NCBI GenBank assembly: GCA_029953675.1
Contig: JAMWBK010000005.1
Location: forward strand, 2,251,001 to 2,315,000
Direction: 5' to 3'
DNA: 64,000 bases
DNA from: Rhodosorus marinus
Taxonomy: Eukaryota; Rhodophyta; Stylonematophyceae; Stylonematales; Stylonemataceae
The position numbers were made by a program, and so were the translations under genes. Below are positions 49,918-60,864 of this stretch, in pieces (the first letter of the stretch is position 1; every line of letters starts with the position of its first letter). A model generated the notes under the pieces. That model was not told the origin of the DNA, made no database searches, and was given only the letters and a program-made list of their open reading frames with translations.

Positions 49918-51894
49918 ATGATGAGGCGATCAATAGTAGATATTAGGGAAGGTAGTGACTTTCCTCTTGAAAATCTTCCTTATGGAGTAGTATCTGAAGG
50001 AGGGTCACGGCATGTTGTGGCTCGAATTGGGGACTACTTCGTGAAGATGGGGGTATTGGTGGAGAGACTGCCGGAAGTGTTCGACTCGTATGGTTTTGAT
50101 CACGTGGACGCAGGCAATGTCTTTTCGGCGGACTCCCTGAACCGGTTTATGGACGCCGGAGTAGAGCCGAGGAAGGCTACACGAAGGATCCTGACGGAGC
50201 TGCTTGCGGAAGACGGAGAGTTAAATCAGCTCCGGAATAATCCGGAGCTCAAGGATGAGGTTGTTAAGCCGCTTGATGATCCGTCCATCTCAGTTCAGAT
50301 GCCTGCAGTCATAGGTGATTACACGGACTTTTATGCGTCAAAGTACCATGCTGAGAACGTCGGTACGAAGATTATTCCTCCAGCTGGAAGCTGGCTGAAG
50401 ATCCCCCACCAAGAAAAATGAAGAAGCTAAATGAAAGTGTGGTTGACAGGTATCATGATGCGGGGAAAGGACAACGCACTGATGCCGAACTGGAAGCACC
50501 TTCCTGTTGGATATCACGGAAGATCGTCTTCTGTTGTGCCTTCGGGGACAGCTGTACATCGTCCCAACGGACAGTCCGTTCCTGCCAACGTCGATCCACC
50601 AGTTCCAAGCTTTGGACCATGCCAGATGCTCGATTTTGAGTTGGAAGTCGCCTGCTTCGTCGGCAAGTCCAGTCACCTGGGGAATCCAATTACCATTGAA
50701 AACGCTGATAAGGTAAGAGACTCTCAATCGCCCTCAAATCGATGGAAGTGTGCTCGAAACCGAGGACCGTGGACTTCCACAGACTGTTCAGGAGACTGGA
50801 GCGATTGCTAGAGACTGATTCGAGCAAAATCCTTTTGTCTCCATGTGGCTATCAGCATATTTTCGGTATTGTGTTGATGAACGACTGGTCGGCCCGGGAC
50901 ATTCAGAAGTGGGAGTATGTCCCATTGGGCCCATTTACTGCTAAAAATTTCGCCACCACGATCTCACCTTGGGTGATGACTTGGGAGGCGCTCGAGCCGT
51001 TTCGAGTTCCCGCAGAAGTTCAGGATCCAAAGCCGCTGCCGTACCTTGACGGTGGATCTGTTCGAAAGACATTTGATGTAACCCTGGACGTCAGTATCCG
51101 CGCTCCTTGTGGCGAGTCACCTGTTCGTGTCTGTCGAACGTAAGCCTTTTTCACCACGCTATCTTTTTCTGTCCCTCCAAATCGCCATCAGCGTTTGCAC
51201 TAGAGGAGAACCAGTTAGTGGAGGACTGGTTGTCACCCCTCCCGTGCACTCGCTGGAAGGAGTGGGGAAACGATCATCACCATCCTGTCCAGTCGTCCGG
51301 AGGTTTGGAATCATGAACGAGTCTATCGCCCTCCAGGTTTGATATATTTTAAAACTGCATGTTCGGTGATGAGTAACAGTTCTCGACTTCTTTTCAATAC
51401 TGGACGACAGGAACTACAAGCACCTCTACTGGACAGTGGAGCAGATGATAACGCATCACAGTGTAACTGGATGTCCTATGCGTGCGGGTGATCTTATCGC
51501 AAGTGGAACGGTCAGCGGACCAGAACCGGAGAGTTTTGCATCTATGTTGGAGCTTGCATGGAAGGGGACAAAGCCCATTCAGTTAGGAGGAGTAAGTTAG
51601 TTCCAAGAAGGCGGAGGGACCGCGGGTTGAAACCTATCGGATCCTAGGGAAAGAGAGCCGGAAAGACATCGACGTCCGTGCTTGCCCTCCTCCGAAGCGG
51701 AGAGTGTGTGGCCGAGCTTCTAGTGATCCGCCCGACGCTAAAGTTTTTCCAAAACATTTGTACTTCAGGAAAACGGCGAACGAAAATTCCTTCACGACTT
51801 GGATGAGGTGATTATAACCGGATTCGCCGAGAAAGGAGACCTCAGAATCGGATTCGGTGAATGCAGGGGAATAGTGCTACCCGCTGCTACCTAG
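49918..51894 (+). CDS. FAH: fumarylacetoacetase
   Basis: Exons 49918-50362, 50450-50712, 50856-51139, 51411-51591 and 51769-51894 give 432 aa (human FAH is 419). It performs the last step of tyrosine breakdown, cleaving fumarylacetoacetate to fumarate and acetoacetate. Hallmarks are [103 protein letters not shown] and [19 protein letters not shown]. Two Met codons open the frame; the first is given. The fourth intron is long for this window (271 nt) and contains an open stretch (51109-51342) that I read as non-coding. No targeting peptide is seen, so cytosolic. Confidence 0.95.
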
Positions 51895-52436
51895 ACTCGG
51901 GCATGCATTTTTTGTGATGAGAATGTCGGTCGAGAGGCCATCAGGGCTTTGCTGAGGACGTGTGAACCAGGTGAGTTCAATGTAGAGATAAAATCATTCC
52001 CGGCAACTGCAATCAAGGAGCTGGATAGGTGACTCTATCGGACTTTTTTTACAACAGACTCATGCGTCATGGTTTTGATAGAGCTGGCCTAGACGAAGCG
52101 TGCGTATACCTTGTTTATTACGAACCTGTGTTTCTAGTTTCAATTCACGACAAAGATCTTCACGCAAACCAAAACGTAGTATCTAAATTTACTACTCCGT
52201 TGAGTGCCGCCGACGGCGGTTTGGGCGAGGGAGGAGAGCGTCTGTCCACCTGCCCGCATCCTTCATCCGCCTAGCAGAGAAGCTCGACACATGTCAGGGA
52301 CGTAGGACAAAGCACTCTACGTTATCTCGACCGGGCTAATGCTACAGCTTAGAACGCGTCCCAAACACGTTTTTGAAGGAAGAAGCGTGATGTATGGGAT
52401 TACTAGGACCACTACCTTTCCAGTCCCATGGAGCCC
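51895..52436. other. convergent intergenic gap
   Basis: Lies between the 3' ends of FAH (+) and the FIST gene (-). The frame at 52029-52274 is not family-like; probably 3' UTR sequence. Confidence 0.5.
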
Positions 52437-54544
52437 TCATGTTTCTTCTGCTGCCTCTTCATCGCTTTCCACCTCTGGCAAAGTCTTCTCTGACCGTCGA
52501 CGAATCACCGTAAACGCGGAGACGGATTCGTGCGTATATGTGGGGCTCGGCTTGCCTCCAAGTGGCGCTATTTCTGCCTGTGCGAAACAGCCCAGTAGGG
52601 AGGTTGGCGCATACCTAGCATGAAGTAGAAAGAGGGAAAGTGAGCTGGAGACTCCCACCGCCCTTCGGGAGAGCAACCTGATTCGTCGAAACGTAACCTT
52701 CAACCTACCGAATAAAGGTCTCTGTATCCACATTGCGTTCTTTGAAAAACTTGACTCCTCTGGTGACATCCGCAATCGCGAGAGTACCAACGATGGGTTT
52801 CATCACTGATCCTTCCAGGCTGTTCTGTAGCTCGTTTCTCTTCGCCCTTCCCGAATAGAGCATTGAGCAAACCCGCCCGGAACAAAAAACATATTATAAC
52901 ATCAGCTTTTCTAATCTCATCATGGCACCAGCTCATCCCGAACACACCCTACCTATCCAGTATAGTCTCAAACTCCGCCACAGCTGTCTTTGCATCTCGT
53001 ACATGAAAGCGCACCCTCTGTCCAACTCTCAAGTCATCCAATAGTTCAATACCTCCTGATCGAGGATCAATCCCTTCGATCTTCCTCACCAAATAGTCAC
53101 CATCACGAAGCCTTTCCTGAAGACATTTGAGCGCATAGGATTTCCACATTCAGACTCTGATCAAAGTGTCCGTCTACAATGAGAGCAAGAACTCCGGGGC
53201 TCGAGAAAGAACGATTAAGGATGAGCTCTCTCTCTCTCAGAGGGAGGAAATCCAAATCCACCAAACGTCTCGAAAATCTCAGGTTACCTTTGATTCATCG
53301 AGAGCAACACCCAACAGCGGATTCTTGAACAGTAAAGCCTGATCCGACTTCGTAGCCTCAGAAATCACCATCTTGAGCACTCGATCAGCGCTCATCGTCT
53401 GGAGAGCGGAACCGGAGCCGGACTTGGATGGAACAAAATCCAGCTCCAGTACACTCTTGTTCTTAACCTTTCGTACTGTGAAAACAGGTCCTTCACAGAA
53501 GAAAACAAAACAAAACGTGTTGGTCAAGCCAAGAAGCTCCGATTTGATCGCTTTGCTAATTCAAGAAGAGAGAGGGTTTGCGCAGGCGAACGGGAACAGG
53601 ATGATTCATCCGTTTCATAGATCTCTTTCGGAGCAGAATCAAAAGACGTGGTTGGTGAACAGAGCCATACCGATACCTCGCACTCCTTGAGTAACGAGCG
53701 TTTCCACTTCTATACCGCCACTGATGCTAAGACCTACTAGACCATCTTTATAGGAGCATTTGGACGTTGTTGACATGAGATCCTTGAGGAGGGTTGCGTA
53801 GATATGTCCCGGATTTGGTCCTGAACCACCGACGACTCCTCCGACTTTCATGCTGCCCGGGTAGGCGAAGTCTAGTCCGCGGATGAACTTCTCTAGAGCT
53901 CCAGAAGACTGGAATGTCGGGTTGCAGAAGAGGAAAAATGTAGGAAGTGATCTGGGCTCTGGCCCGCCTACGACTTCCTTCCAGCCTTCTTGTGGTCCGT
54001 CCAGATTCGGCAAGTCGCTCTCATTGACATGAAAAAGATTGATCTCCGCGTCGGGGATTCTTGCCAGAGTGACACCTACAGCCGGTATTGACTCCACCTC
54101 CGTACATCTTCCCATGCTATCAGCTCCTAGGACTCCAGCTACCGTGCCTCCGATGACGTTCTGGATTCCAGGAATCAATTCTCTGATCTGTTGCGCAGCA
54201 AACTCCACGCTTTCTTTCCTCAAACCGACTTTTCTCTCTTCATAAATCGTGCTGACGTACAGAATCGCGACATCCGGAACGCACCCAACCGGCAGACTAA
54301 ACAGAGCCTCATCCACAGCATCCCTCAATGCCTCAGAGAGTCGTTTCTTCGTCGATACCGCACTTGAGAAACAAAGATCATCCTCAACCACAGACCCACG
54401 AACTCCTCCCCCGCTTCTTCCAAAGCTCATTCCACTCTGCATAACCACACCACCAACCCTCCATCTCCTCTGACTCACTAGCCCTTCCCTCTGAACCCTC
54501 CTCAAATTCCGAAATCCGCACCCAAACACAAACCCAGTATCCAT
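52437..54544 (-). CDS. FIST-domain protein, probably plastid-targeted
   Basis: Exons 54544-53671, 53490-53288, 53116-52953, one from about 52910, about 52770-52678 and 52614-52437. Exon 1 carries FIST_N features (VPDVAILYVSTIYEE, VIGGTVAGVLGADSMG, PTFFLFCNPTFQ, GGVVGGSG). Later exons carry FIST_C, ending in LLGCFAQAEIAPLGGKPSPT and a Glu-rich tail (stop TGA 52437-52439). The family is thought to bind small ligands in sensory proteins of bacteria, algae and plants; its function in eukaryotes is not settled. The start MDTGFVFGCGFRNLRRVQRE has Phe at 5 and many Arg, so a transit peptide is inferred. The join between the 52.9 kb and 52.7 kb pieces is unresolved. Confidence 0.82.
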
Positions 54545-55316
54545 CCTTATTGCAGCTTTCCTACCCACCCACTTGCTCCTCTTCCTCTGTTATCGCCTCA
54601 CTAACCACCCGTCACAACATCCTCACCAATACTCTCAGTGCTACGTTTTAGCCCCATCACCCCAATTCCTCCTCCGAGATACGGTCCATCGATCTTCTTC
54701 AATCTGAAGCAAGCATCTCATTGGATTGCTTTCCTCATTAGCAAGACTCTTGTAAGGTGACCCGCCGACTTTTGCGTGTGAGCTTTTCTCTGTCTCCTAA
54801 GGATCAGCCTGAGTCATGAAGAGGATGCAAAGGTCTATATCGCATCCAGATGCACATGGACGTTTCGCCTCTATCGATCCTCGTGAAGATGGATATTTTC
54901 GTGAAAGCTGCTGTACGACAGTTTTTTTAGTGCACCGGCCTCAGCGGTTGGTGGTTGACCCACAAGAAACAACTGCGTATTGGCTGACGAACACAGAAGT
55001 ATCCAGTAACAGCCAGATTGACTGACAGGGACTAGTCCTCGTCGATATGTAAGGGTTTCACTGAGATAGCTATCCTCAATAAATCCCGTCTCACGATTTA
55101 AGCACTGTGCAAGATGGTCAGTGGGGCCAGCAGCCTCAAGAGAATACATAACATACGAATGGATGCCCCATCTTGTATCGCTAAAGAAATGACCTTGCTT
55201 CATCCTAATCATCAACTCAACTGGGTCTTCGAGCGTGCATCGATTGAACTACTTTGCGAGCGACATCCAAGGCAGCATGTCCTGACAAGAACTGGACAAA
55301 AATAAAAAGTTCGTCA
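54545..55316. other. intergenic, no supported gene
   Basis: The first about 100 bp are C/T-rich on the plus strand (leader of the FIST gene). Overlapping frames on both strands at 54816-55215 are not family-like. Confidence 0.45.
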
Positions 55317-55388
55317 GGGGAAATCCGGGAATTGAACCCGGGACCTCTCGCACCCTAAGCGAGCATCATACCACTAGACTAATTTCCC
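55317..55388 (-). tRNA. tRNA-Pro(AGG)
   Basis: The minus strand reads GGGAAATTAGTCTAGTGGTA from 55388, with the anticodon stem-loop CTCGCTTAGGGTGCGAG (anticodon AGG), T arm CCCGGGTTCAATTCCCGG and acceptor 3' strand ATTTCCC. All arms pair. No intron. 72 nt. Confidence 0.95.
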
Positions 55389-57253
55389 GTCTCCTCCACA
55401 TAAGATTTTAATACAAATTTAAATACTCGTTTGTTTCTGTCTTCACGTTTTTTCTTTGTTTTCTTTTCTGCCAACGAGAGGGGCTGAGTTCTCTCGGGAC
55501 TGTGGACATGGGTTCGCCGTTAAACACTACTTCTCTGATTTTTTTCTGCTGTAGATTGGCTGTTCTCCATATACTGACGGAGAGTATTTGATCGAGTTGG
55601 CCTAGTGGTTTCCTTTAAATTGATTTCGTTGAACATCTAAGCCCCAGAAGAGCAGAGGCATCTCCCTCCTACACCCGGTTGTGGGATGAAGTCCGTGAGA
55701 TGTCTTTGAGTGAATAGAATCTTTGTCCTGAACCAGCAGATACCAAACTTCCGTGACAAAGGAGTGAGCTCATGATTAGTCTGGGGTTGTGAGAGTCTGG
55801 GGTCGTGGTTCAGAGTTGATCAGGCTCTTGACCAGTGGGCACATACAGGAGCAGAAGCGGAACCGGGTTGGCAGATGTAACAACCTGCTGGTGCCGATTG
55901 CGGGAGACCAAGCCCACATTTTATGAGAGCCCTGCATGCTGAACCAAGTGAACTGGGCAAAAATCGTAGTCTCCGTTTCACCTGCGTTTGTGTTGACGGA
56001 ATTTGGTTGAACTGAGCTTGGTTTCTTGATCCTCCAACGTGGGCTCTCCCATCGCCTGGTTGGATGGAAACTCATGGTCTGAGGGGCAACAAACGAACAT
56101 TCGAAGAATCCAATTAGCACGTAAACGCTATTCAACCTGATGTCCGTGGATACGTCGAATGCGATAGTAGTCAGGATCAGCTTCCCCTGATTGTTCCCAG
56201 CTTGTGAAGTGCGACGATCTGATAGCAGCAGGGATCTACTCTCTCGACGAGCCAAACTCCTGCTCCGGAATTTCAGCTGTTCACTTTCTAGAAACGCGTT
56301 GTCTTTGGACAGCCGACTAGCCAGAACTTCAGGGAAAGCTGCTCACCTTTTCGCTTGCCGATGTTAGGAGAATCTTGGGATCCTTTTCTTCTCAGCTCGC
56401 TTCATTTCTGTGATCTACCTCGCCTCATGTGCGTACAGCTTAAAGAGTTTGTCAACTCGTTTACTCGGCGTCCGCTCCATGTCATCGTAAATACGAAATT
56501 ACAACCTAAATGGTGCAGCCATTATTGCGTTCACTGTGGCTGTGTGTGACGACAACTCTGCCTCACGAATTACACGCGCTGAATAAAGGCTAGCGAGGAG
56601 CAGAAGCCCAAGCAAAGTTTCAGCCACCATCGGAGGGGCGTCCGCGAAGAACGGAGACGCTTGATCTTGATCTTGGCGCATCTGCGCTTGCCGAGAGATA
56701 AGGTAGATATAGGCAGAGGAGAACGCGAATGAAAGAGTTCTCGCTGCCCATGACGACTTGACATATGAGCATGATCCTGTTCTGGGGAGAACCTTAGGTA
56801 GCCCTCAGGACTTACGAGATGGTCTAGTGTGGGGATGAGAATTATGAGAAGTGAACATTCCCAGCGCGTGTATTTTCTTTGTTGGACAAGTATTTGGGAA
56901 AGCCACGCTCCGTGCAGTGATCCGAAATGCCGACGACAATCACACATGTGAAGTCGTTCTGGGTAGCGACAAACACAGCGCCTGGTCTATGGAAGGGGCT
57001 GGTCATCAATGATAATGCCAGCTGCAGCGTGAGCCATAGTCGCTCTAGGACGAGCTACGACTGTTGGGTAGCCGAAACATCATTAGAAGAAGACAAACCA
57101 GATCCATATCGATGAGCAAACACACGACAAATCCGCTTATCCTGGAAAAAAATCAAAACTTTTTCTTGGAAAAACAACGTTTTTTGCGCGGCAAACATAA
57201 TTAAACGTTTTACAGTACATAAATAAACGTTTTGCCTCCAAAGAGCACGGATA
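55389..57253. other. intergenic between tRNA genes
   Basis: The longest minus-strand frames (55776-56255, 56570-56947) and a few plus-strand ones are not family-like. I see no repeats with the TE region to the right. It may hold an unrecognised gene or decayed element. Confidence 0.35.
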
Positions 57254-57326
57254 GCCGGGATAGCTCAGTTGGGAGAGCGTAAGACTGAAGATCTTAAGGT
57301 CGCCGGTTCGATCCCGGCTCACGGCA
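57254..57326 (+). tRNA. tRNA-Phe(GAA), copy 1
   Basis: GCCGGGATAGCTCAGTTGGG begins the gene; the anticodon loop is ACTGAAGAT (GAA) and the T arm GCCGGTTCGATCCCGGC. The D and T arms pair fully. The acceptor stem has one mismatch (G5 opposite A68). No intron, 73 nt, CCA not encoded. Confidence 0.95.
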
Positions 57327-57425
57327 AAGAAATTTCTTAACTTTGATTTTTGAACTTATGAGTGACCTTGACAAACTAGTTGTAAGAGCGGTTAATTAAT
57401 ACAATGAAATTAAGTAATCTTGATA

Positions 57426-57498
57426 GCCGGGATAGCTCAGTTGGGAGAGCGTAAGACTGAAGATCTTAAGGTCGCCGGTTCGATCCCGGCTCACGGCA
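57426..57498 (+). tRNA. tRNA-Phe(GAA), copy 2
   Basis: Identical over all 73 nt to the copy at 57254, 172 bp downstream in the same direction, including the acceptor mismatch. The flanks differ except for two or three bases, so only the gene itself is shared. Confidence 0.95.
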
Positions 57499-57703
57499 TT
57501 CTATGTATCCCTTTCTACCCAGGCACGGCTGCCGATATTCTAATTTTTTACCGTACACCCGAAGAACTGTAATTATAAAGTCGATAAAAAAGCCCTTTCC
57601 TAGGAAGGAACGAAGCTACAATAAAAAGATATCGTATTACTGTGTAGGCATGGTCAAACAAGCTGTGGATTATGGTCAATTGGGTTTGTCATTTCCGTCC
57701 TCT

Positions 57704-57849
57704 ATCCGACCTGAATGAAAAAGAAACAAAGGCGCAGTCCGATAAAATCTATCCGACCTGAATGAAAAGGAAACAAAGGCGCAGTCCGATAAAAGTTTAT
57801 CCGACCTGAATAGAAAAGAAAATAAGTGATCCATCCGACAAAATCGTCC
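57704..57849. repeat. 47-48 bp tandem repeat, almost three copies
   Basis: ATCCGACCTGAATGAAAA starts units at 57704, 57751 and 57799. Units 1 and 2 share nearly every base, including ACAAAGGCGCAGTCCGATAAA; unit 3 decays after 25 bp. TCCGATAA-type words recur at 57852 and, inverted or direct, near 61655 and 61761, which may mark the borders of the mobile region between. Confidence 0.85.
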
Positions 57850-58073
57850 GATAACGCGACCGATTTACTGTCCAATATTTTTCAATCGAAAAAGTGATTG
57901 GATATCAATCTTCTTTTTCGGGACACTGGGTCCCTGCGGGTCGCAGGAGAAGTATCTGAGGCGTAGTGAGGCGAAGAATGGATATGCAGCTACGCCAAGG
58001 TCTTCGTGTCGAGCGACTGGATCTTCTTATACCTTCACTCTCGTCCGGCATTGATGATCCGTTTATTCAGAGC

Positions 58074-58511
58074 CTAACCACCCTGAGAAGCGAGAAACAA
58101 GACGCTGATGTCGCGCGTCCAACAATAAAGAGGCGTTGAGCGCCACAGGGTCAAGGACAGTTCCGTGAGGAGGCTATCAAGACGACCTGGGTTGTTTCGA
58201 AAGAGCCCACGAAGCCAACGAGAACCTACACTATCAATTAAACCAAAGCACTCGATGATGAGTGGAACAAGCCGATAGGACAATGCCCTAGCGCGAAGCG
58301 TAGAGTCTACCACAGCCGCAGCGTACTGATGAAGCTTTTGTGCGTCATGCTGTGCAACGTCGAGTTCTTCGGATTCTTGGACATTTGCGCTCTCGTCCGA
58401 TAGTGATGCGTCAAACTGTACACCTTCGAGTTCTTCGGATTGCTGGACATTTCCGCTCCCGTCCGGCAGCAAAACCACCACAATGATGTTGACCGAGACT
58501 TTTACAGTCAA
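58074..58511 (-). mobile_element. reverse-transcriptase C-terminal remnant, minus orientation
   Basis: The frame encodes ALSYRLVPLIIECFGLIDSV, then GSRWLRGLFRNNPGRLDSLL, nearly the same protein as the plus-strand copies at 58550 and 60605. Upstream in the frame are two similar acidic segments (SGNVQQSEELEGV, SANVQESEELDVA). With the copy at 58550 it forms an inverted pair around about 58440. It is part of the C-terminal tail of a non-LTR-like element. Confidence 0.7.
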
Positions 58512-58544
58512 TCACTTGAGATGTTCACTGCCTTGGTTTTCAAC

Positions 58545-58804
58545 ACCTCAGTTTTCGGCACTAGCACATCGCTTGGTACCCCTGATCATTCAGCGCTTTG
58601 GGTTCATGGACTCCGTTGGCTCTCGCTGGCTTCGGGGTTGTTCCGCGAACGCCCTGACCGTCTTTAATCGTTGTTTACCCGCTTAAGTTTCCTGCTGTGG
58701 CGAATGGGTGCCGCTTCGATGTTGGAGGCGCGCGATCTTCGCCTTTAGTCTTTTTTTCCCTCAGGCTTTTTTTCTCTCAGCCTCCGATTGAACCATTCAT
58801 TCCG
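58545..58804 (+). mobile_element. reverse-transcriptase C-terminal remnant, copy interrupted by an LTR
   Basis: It matches 60610-60864 almost base for base (about 250 bp), encoding ALAHRLVPLIIQRFGFMDSV and on, then a T-rich stretch and CAGCCTCCGATTGAACCATT. A one-base loss in GGCTTCGGGGTTGTTCC shifts the frame relative to the other copy. The match ends at CATTCATTC, where the LTR beginning TGTTAG follows. Confidence 0.7.
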
Positions 58805-59310
58805 TGTTAGCGAATCACAACTGACCTGCACCTATCGAATGCTCCCCTGAAGTCTGGTACAAGTCCAGATCTGAGCCTCCCAGTGGTCAATCGAAAAGTT
58901 CGGGAACCAATCATGATACTTATATTGACTAAACTTAGATAGGGGTTTCCGAGATTTTCGGACTCGGAGCCGGACAGGGTTACTGGTTCTTACAAACATA
59001 GCCTGCAGCGATACGTGAAGCTTGAAACGAACAACTAGGAACTAGGGAGAGAAACGTGCACGGCCAGGCGGCGATGGCGCCCCTCGGCAAGCATGCTGCT
59101 AGACTATCGCCAAAGAGCGACACTGAAACGCCGTAGGAGTTCCAAGTATTCCCCCCTAGAGGATGGTCAGTAGAGCATTTCCGCAGCCACTCCAATGCCG
59201 ACTCCTCCAGATGGCCAAAGGTTTCTAGTACCAAAGGCTGGAACCTGTGAGAACGACGCTCAGAGTTGCTAGCAGAGCCCTTGTAGTTGCTACCAGTGAT
59301 CTGTAGTTTG
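58805..59310 (+). repeat. copia-type LTR, left copy, with an insertion
   Basis: TGTTAGCGAATCACAACTGA begins a stretch matching the right LTR (59940) for about 190 bp at roughly 88% by eye. From about 58985 to 59270 it is interrupted by foreign sequence (a minus-strand RT-tail frame), and the match resumes at AGAGCCCTTGTAGTTGCTA. A TGGATCAGGCC just after it could be a primer-binding site. Confidence 0.7.
58980..59234 (-). mobile_element. diverged reverse-transcriptase tail inserted in the left LTR
   Basis: The minus frame has LVLETFGHLEESALEWLRKC, a distant relative of the PLIIECSGFMDSVGSRWLRE tail in the neighbouring fragments. It sits where the right LTR has uninterrupted sequence, so it inserted after the LTR pair formed. 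Ends in a stop near 58980. Confidence 0.5.
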
Positions 59311-59418
59311 TCCAGTACCTGAGATTATTGGATCAGGCCTGGGTAGGATTAGGGTTTTTGCACGTTTGTATCTGCAAGAACGTTTCCCCTAAGTCCAGGA
59401 ATCCCTGAGGCTGGAGTA

Positions 59419-59440
59419 TATATATATATATATATAGTGA
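59419..59440. repeat. (TA)n microsatellite
   Basis: About ten TA units between the left LTR and the RNase H fragment. Confidence 0.9.
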
Positions 59441-59500
59441 TGCTAGAGGCAGTCAACGAGCGATTGTCCTTGGGCGAGATAGAGGCACAGTAAAAATTGG

Positions 59501-59939
59501 ATGGGTAACGATCATTCACTATACTTGCACTGCGCTTTAGTCGTCCACTACAGTAGACGTCAACGTCCGATAGCTACATCGTCGTCTGAAGCCGAATATG
59601 TAGCAGTTGTGGAAGGCGTAAAGTCGTTGCGTTGGATCCAGCAACTCCTGGAGGAAGTAAATGTTGCCATCCCGAAAGCTACGATTTTTAAAGATACTAC
59701 TGTGTGCCTGCGTCGGATCAAAGAAGATGGTAAGCGTACTCCGAAGCACAGTGACATCAGTTTTCACCATGCGCAGGAACTGGGACGCTGGGACAGGTTC
59801 AAGTTCGAGTACGTACCGACTGAAAATCAAACGTGCAGACGTCCTTACCAAGCCACTGACTAGCGACCTCTATAAGAGGTGCTGGGAGTACGGGGTGTGG
59901 TTTAAGACGATGTATGGAAGGAGATCATTTGATGGGTGG
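59501..59939 (+). pseudogene. Ty1/copia polyprotein remnant (RNase H end)
   Basis: The fr ame encodes RPIATSSSEAEYVAVVEGVK and LRWIQQLLEEV, the copia RNase H pattern, then FEYVPTENQ. One frame over, RADVLTKPLTSDLYKR continues the usual ADxLTKPL end, so a frameshift lies near 59825. The right LTR follows directly. Gag, protease, integrase and most of the polymerase are missing, so it cannot move by itself. Confidence 0.85.
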
Positions 59940-60176
59940 TGTTAGCAAATCACAACTGATCTGCACCTATCGAATGTGCTCCCCTGAAGTCTGGTATAAG
60001 TCCAGATCTGAGACACCCAGTGGTCAATCGAAAACGGCGGGAACCAATCATGATACACATATTGACTAGACTTAGGGGTTTCCGAGATGTTCGGACCTAG
60101 AGCCGGACAGGGTTTCGTTCAGGGTTACAAACACAGAGCCCTTGTAGTTGCTAGAGGTGATCTTTTAGTTTGCCAG
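59940..60176 (+). repeat. copia-type LTR, right copy
   Basis: TGTTAGCAAATCACAACTGA opens it, and it runs through GTCTGGTATAAGTCCAGATC and AGCCGGACAGGG to about GTGATCTTTTAGTTTGCCAG. It matches the left LTR at 58805. The exact right end could not be fixed. Confidence 0.7.
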
Positions 60177-60204
60177 CTTACATCAGCCCCCCTGGCCGTA
60201 CGAG

Positions 60205-60864
60205 ATGGGTTCGTCGTGCCCTCTCTGCTCTCAGACTGAAGAGAACGCAGATTTTGGAGGTCATCTGCTCGCTAGTTGCACGGCGGTGAAAGGTGCTCGA
60301 ACCGGCCGCCACACACGGATCTTGAACCTGTTATACGGGAACTTCCGCCTGTGGTCTGGCACGCCGGTCTGGAAATCGAACGTGAGAAGCCTTTACCCGT
60401 CGCGGACTTCCAAAATGATGAACGCCGTGTAGCCGACCTGGTGATCACCTGTGACGACAGCCACCGTACCACATACGTTGATCTTGCTGTTCCTAATCCT
60501 CAAGCTAGTCGTTATCCCGCGGCTGCAGGCGAGCGCCGTGGATCTGCCGCCGCCAGTATGAGACGACGCAAAGAGATCAAATACGCGGGGCTTTGTCTTC
60601 CCCTGATGTTCGTGCTTCGGCACTAGCACATCGCTTGGTACCCCTGATCATTGAGTGCTCTGGGTTCATGGACTCTGTTGGCTCTCGCTGGCTTCGGGAG
60701 TTGTTCCGCGAATGCCCTGACCGTCTTCAATCGTTGTTTACCCTCTTAAGTTTCCTGCTGTGGCGCATGAATGCCACGTTGATGTTGGAGGCGCGCGACC
60801 TTCGCCGCACTTAGTCTCTTTTCCCTCAGGCTTTTTTCTTTCAGCCTCCGATTAAACCATTCAT
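60205..60864 (+). mobile_element. non-LTR-like retroelement C-terminal fragment (zinc finger, endonuclease-like, tail)
   Basis: In order there are a CPLC...HLLASC...RH zinc-finger motif (60205 frame), then in a second frame a stretch VADLVITCDDSHRTTYVDLA like the RPDIV...VDVTVP core of restriction-like endonuclease domains of such elements. A third frame (60593-60814) gives the tail ALAHRLVPLIIECSGFMDSV. The three frames show it is broken by frameshifts. The catalytic reverse-transcriptase part is absent. This is the best-preserved copy of the tail in the window. Confidence 0.65.

Noticed and set aside
51109-51342. Open frames inside the fourth FAH intron
   Set aside because: Skipping them joins VRVCRT to NYKHLYWT, exactly as the FAH family requires.
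48110-51894. ECHS1 and FAH as an operon
   Set aside because: They are on the same strand, but 834 bp and a typical leader separate them; each has its own introns and start.
57704-57849. CRISPR array
   Set aside because: Units adjoin directly with no unique spacers, and the sequence is a eukaryotic nuclear genome.
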